Part shown: piece after piece, positions 4,382 to 7,091 of the stretch | Layout: the number at the start of each line of letters is the position of its first letter | Position numbering within the stretch: the first letter of the stretch is position 1 | Assembly (NCBI GenBank): GCA_007127275.1 | Contig: SKZP01000091.1 | Span: forward strand, 1 to 7,091 | Reading direction: 5' to 3' | From: Planctomycetota bacterium | Lineage (GTDB): Bacteria; Planctomycetota; UBA8742; SKZP01 | Length of the DNA stretch: 7,091 nucleotides | Translations under genes and position numbers: made by a program | Notes under the pieces: generated by a model | The model's database searches: none | What the model saw: the letters and a program-made list of their open reading frames with translations, nothing else | What the model was told of the DNA's origin: nothing

Positions 4382-7091
4382 TCAGCGCTGGAAATCCCGG
4401 CTGTCGTCGTCGTCGTAGTCGTCATCTGGCGAGGGGAGCGACCCGGAGCTGCCGTTGCTCGAGGGAAGGGGCAGGGTGCCGCTGCTCTCCTGGCGCTTCG
4501 CGAACCGACGGGCCTGTCCGTTGCTCCCATACGGGTCGAGCGGCGTCGTGGCTGCCGCCACGGTCGCCGGCTCGGGTTCGCTCTCGCTTTCGCGCGGTGC
4601 CTGGTCGTCGCGCTCTCCCTCGCCGAGTGGCTGGACGGCTTCGGACGAGCCGCTGCCGAGCGCGGCGGTCGCGTGGTCACGGCGATAATAGTAGTAGTAG
4701 GCGCGCTGCCGGTAGGTGGGATCGGCGTTGACCACCACACCCAACAGCGGTGCCCCGTTGAAGCGCAGCCGTTCCACCGTGGCCGCGAGGTCGCGCTTAA
4801 GCACGTAGCCGACGCGCACCGCCAGCAGCGTTCCGTCGACGTGCCGGCTGATCTGCGTGCCGTCGGCCACGGGAACCACCGGCGGGGAGTCGACGACGAC
4901 AATGTCGAAGCGTTCCTTGAGCTCGGCGAGCATGCGCGGGAAACGCGTCTCGTCGAACAGTCGAACCGGCGTCGTCGAGATGGGCCCCGGGAACCAGACG
5001 TGCAGGGTCTCGATGCCGGTCGAGTAGAGCGTTTCGTCGAGGCTGACCTCTCCGGGGTTCTTGAGGTGTTGAACGAAGCCGGTCGAGACCGTGTGCTCAA
5101 GGTCGCCAAACACCTCGGTCGCCGGGTTGCGCACGTCGGCGAGCAACAGGCAGGTACGGTACCCCTCGATGGCGTAGTAGCAGGCCAAGTCATACGAGAT
5201 CAGCGACTTGCCCTCGCGCGGCACCGCCGAGGTGACGCACAGCGACAGGCTCTCTCCGGAGCCGACCGCATGGCGCACGTTCGAGCCGAGAATGCCGAAC
5301 AGATTCGCAGCCACTGTACGACCGGCGATGCGCCCGTCCTCGCTGATACGGATAAACCGCTCATTGCTCGAGAGCACCGGCAGATGCCCGAGGATTGGCA
5401 GGTTGGTAATGTCCTTGACTTGCAGGTCGGTCTTGATGCGCGAGTCGATCAGATCCCACAGGCGCGCCACGAACAGCCCGCCGAGCAGCGCAACGAGCAC
5501 AATTCCCGCGAGGATCATTGTGCGCCCTTCGAGCTGCGCCGTGCGTGGGTCCGCCGAGCGCTGCCATTCGTAGTCATCCGGCAAGCGCGTCGCATTGACG
5601 CGGGCATCCTGCAGCTTGGTGACGCTGGAGCGCACGCGCTGCTCGAACGCCTCGACGTCGAAGCGGTAGGTCTCGACCGGCGAGAACACCTGAGTAAACG
5701 CCTCCAATTGCGCGGCCAAGTCGGTGTGTTTTCGCGTCGCGGTGAGCCAATGGGCAACGGCTGACTCGAGCTGGGCGAGCTTCGTGCGCAGATCCTGCTC
5801 AATGAACAAGGCACGCGTCTCTCGCGGGTCCGTGTCGAACTCCGGTGGCGTCGGCAGCCGCGGCTGAATCTGCGCAAGCGCCGCCGGTGTCACCTGTACC
5901 TGCCCCGTGAGCGAGTCGACCGAAGCAAGCGCCTCGCCCAACTCGGCGAGCCATCCCGCCTCCAGCTCGGCAAGCCCCTGCGCAATCTCCCGCTGGCGCT
6001 CGGCAATCACCTCGTCCTTGCGGCGCTCGTACAACTCCCGGGGGGAGAGCCCGTCGGGATTGTCAACACCGTCGAGCTCCTCGAAGCGCTGCGCGTACTC
6101 CCACTCCGCCCGCCGTTCCTGGATGAGCTCGCGCCGGTACTCCTCGGCCACATCCAGCGCATTCTGCTTTTGCCGAATCTGCGGGTTGTCCTCGTGCATC
6201 TCCCGTTTGAGTCGCCGCAAGGCCATTTCAAGACTGTTGATGCGACGGTCCACATCAGTGACTCGCGGATCCCGCATGGGATCATACTCCCGCCGGTCGT
6301 CCCTTGCGCGCAACTCTCGCTCCAACTCCTCGACAATCTCGCTCTCCGAGGGGAAGGACAACTGGCGAAGCCGCCGCGCAAGCGAGACCACTTCGTCGTG
6401 CAGCGAGGCAATGCGAAGTGAAAGCTCCGTCTGCTCGTTCTCGACAAGGCTCAGCTCGCGGCGCAATTCTCCTTCGTTCAACTCCACGGCGGGGTAGACG
6501 CCGAAGACCATGTGCTCGAGCAACTTCTCGTTCGCTTCCTGTTCGAGACGACCGAGCGCATTTTTCATGTTGCGCAGCTGCGCGCGGTCCTTCTGCAGGT
6601 GCTGCTCGCGCACCCGGACGTCGTCACGCAGCCGCTCCATGGAAAGGCGGGCATTGTCCGCAAGAAACGCGGCGAGCATCATGTTCGCAACGAACGCGGC
6701 GACGTGCCGGCTCTCGTGCTGCGCCGAAAGATTCAACTGACCCGAGCTGGATTCGCCGCTGACCTGGACCATGCCAATCAGTCGTTCGCTGCGTCCCGCG
6801 AGAAGACGCTGAATGGCATTGCGCTCGGCCTCCGTCATCCGCAGCCCCCCTTCTTGTGCCTCCTCATCCTCTCCTTGCTCGTCCGCAGGGGGCGGCTCCG
6901 TGGTGCGTCCCTGGTAGATATCCAGCATCAGCGCCATGATGCGGTTCGGAACAATCAGCGCGTCGGAGTCGGTCGCAAGGGCGCGCCGGGGGTCGACGAG
7001 GTTGCCAGCACGGTCAATGGCGACCCAATTCGGCGCCACCTCTTCGGCAATGCCCCCTTGGCGGTAGACTGCGTCGAGCGCTTGCGTTTCC
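4382..7091 (-). CDS. Polysaccharide co-polymerase / tyrosine autokinase (Wzz-BY-kinase fusion), 5' end missing
   Basis: Wzc-like protein for capsule or exopolysaccharide chain-length control and export; inner membrane. The frame is open to the right edge (902 codons visible), so the GTG at 7039 is probably internal; I number residues from it. Residues 86-130 resemble the Wzz region; 130-480 are mostly coiled coil, expected in the periplasm. The second membrane helix is about 507-527; the first must lie beyond the edge. The cytoplasmic BY-kinase domain follows: DITNLPILGHLP (543-554), Walker A SAVPREGKSL (604-613), Walker A' LLLADVRNP (631-639) and Walker B FDIVVVDSPP (711-720). A tyrosine cluster (Y776, Y781-785) is the expected autophosphorylation site. 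Oddities: the first Asp of Walker A' is Leu633, and 100 acidic, Ser/Pro-rich residues follow the tyrosines, which usually lie near the C-terminus. The TGA stop is at 4384-4382. The Ser/Thr kinase gene lies 298 bases downstream on the same strand. Confidence 0.94.
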   Translation of the reverse strand, partial: ETQALDAVYRQGGIAEEVAPNWVAIDRAGNLVDPRRALATDSDALIVPNRIMALMLDIYQGRTTEPPPADEQGEDEEAQEGGLRMTEAERNAIQRLLAGRSERLIGMVQVSGESSSGQLNLSAQHESRHVAAFVANMMLAAFLADNARLSMERLRDDVRVREQHLQKDRAQLRNMKNALGRLEQEANEKLLEHMVFGVYPAVELNEGELRRELSLVENEQTELSLRIASLHDEVVSLARRLRQLSFPSESEIVEELERELRARDDRREYDPMRDPRVTDVDRRINSLEMALRRLKREMHEDNPQIRQKQNALDVAEEYRRELIQERRAEWEYAQRFEELDGVDNPDGLSPRELYERRKDEVIAERQREIAQGLAELEAGWLAELGEALASVDSLTGQVQVTPAALAQIQPRLPTPPEFDTDPRETRALFIEQDLRTKLAQLESAVAHWLTATRKHTDLAAQLEAFTQVFSPVETYRFDVEAFEQRVRSSVTKLQDARVNATRLPDDYEWQRSADPRTAQLEGRTMILAGIVLVALLGGLFVARLWDLIDSRIKTDLQVKDITNLPILGHLPVLSSNERFIRISEDGRIAGRTVAANLFGILGSNVRHAVGSGESLSLCVTSAVPREGKSLISYDLACYYAIEGYRTCLLLADVRNPATEVFGDLEHTVSTGFVQHLKNPGEVSLDETLYSTGIETLHVWFPGPISTTPVRLFDETRFPRMLAELKERFDIVVVDSPPVVPVADGTQISRHVDGTLLAVRVGYVLKRDLAATVERLRFNGAPLLGVVVNADPTYRQRAYYYYYRRDHATAALGSGSSEAVQPLGEGERDDQAPRESESEPEPATVAAATTPLDPYGSNGQARRFAKRQESSGTLPLPSSNGSSGSLPSPDDDYDDDDSRDFQR

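Noticed and set aside
4397..4424. GTC/GTA triplet run as a microsatellite or regulatory repeat
   Set aside because: It is the coding sequence of the DDDYDDDD stretch at the end of the tyrosine kinase, and is explained by protein composition.
3619..4731. 370-codon plus-strand open frame crossing the intergenic region
   Set aside because: It runs antisense across the kinase linker, the gap and the end of the tyrosine kinase gene. Its product has no recognisable domain and changes composition where it leaves the genes.
4231..5193. 320-codon minus-strand frame overlapping the tyrosine kinase gene
   Set aside because: Most of it is a shifted, Arg/Ser-rich shadow of the kinase domain. Only its last 39 codons, outside the gene and behind a strong ribosome site, are kept as a possible small ORF.
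4673..5764. 363-codon plus-strand open frame
   Set aside because: Antisense in the same codon register as the tyrosine kinase domain; same explanation as the other long plus-strand frames.

Overview
The window is GC-rich (about 60-65 % by eye) and holds two large genes on the minus strand. Each is cut by a window edge, and they read in the same direction. The organism is most likely a bacterium of the Planctomycetes/Lentisphaerae/Verrucomicrobia (PVC) group or a relative. The evidence is the Ser/Thr kinase: its magnesium-binding motif is DWG instead of DFG, it has a long acidic insert in the activation segment, and it is fused through one membrane helix to a sulfatase-modifying-factor (FGE-like) domain. 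This combination is typical of PVC kinases. The taxonomic call is an inference from protein style only.

Right part (4382-7091): the C-terminal 902 residues of a fused polysaccharide co-polymerase and bacterial tyrosine autokinase (Wzz/Wzc type). The N-terminus, with the expected first membrane helix, lies beyond the right edge. Visible in order are the end of the Wzz region, a long coiled coil, the second membrane helix, a BY-kinase domain, a run of five tyrosines and an unusual 100-residue acidic, low-complexity tail.

Middle (4084-4381): 298 bases between the two large genes. They hold a possible 39-codon small ORF with a strong Shine-Dalgarno sequence and a stem-loop just upstream of the kinase gene. 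No clear terminator or promoter was seen.

Left part (1-4083): the first 1361 residues of a large Hanks-type Ser/Thr kinase that runs off the left edge. In order it has a small helical N-terminal region, a disordered acidic linker with repeated T-L/V-P-R motifs and a recent in-frame tandem duplication, a complete kinase domain, one membrane helix, a long coiled-coil/TPR-like region, and the beginning of an FGE-like domain predicted to lie outside the cytoplasm.

A tyrosine autokinase for polysaccharide chain-length control and a Ser/Thr kinase transcribed in the same direction suggest phosphorylation control of exopolysaccharide or envelope assembly. Both proteins carry S/T-L-P motifs in disordered segments, so one kinase may modify the other; this is a hypothesis. 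All long plus-strand open frames are antisense shadows of these two genes.
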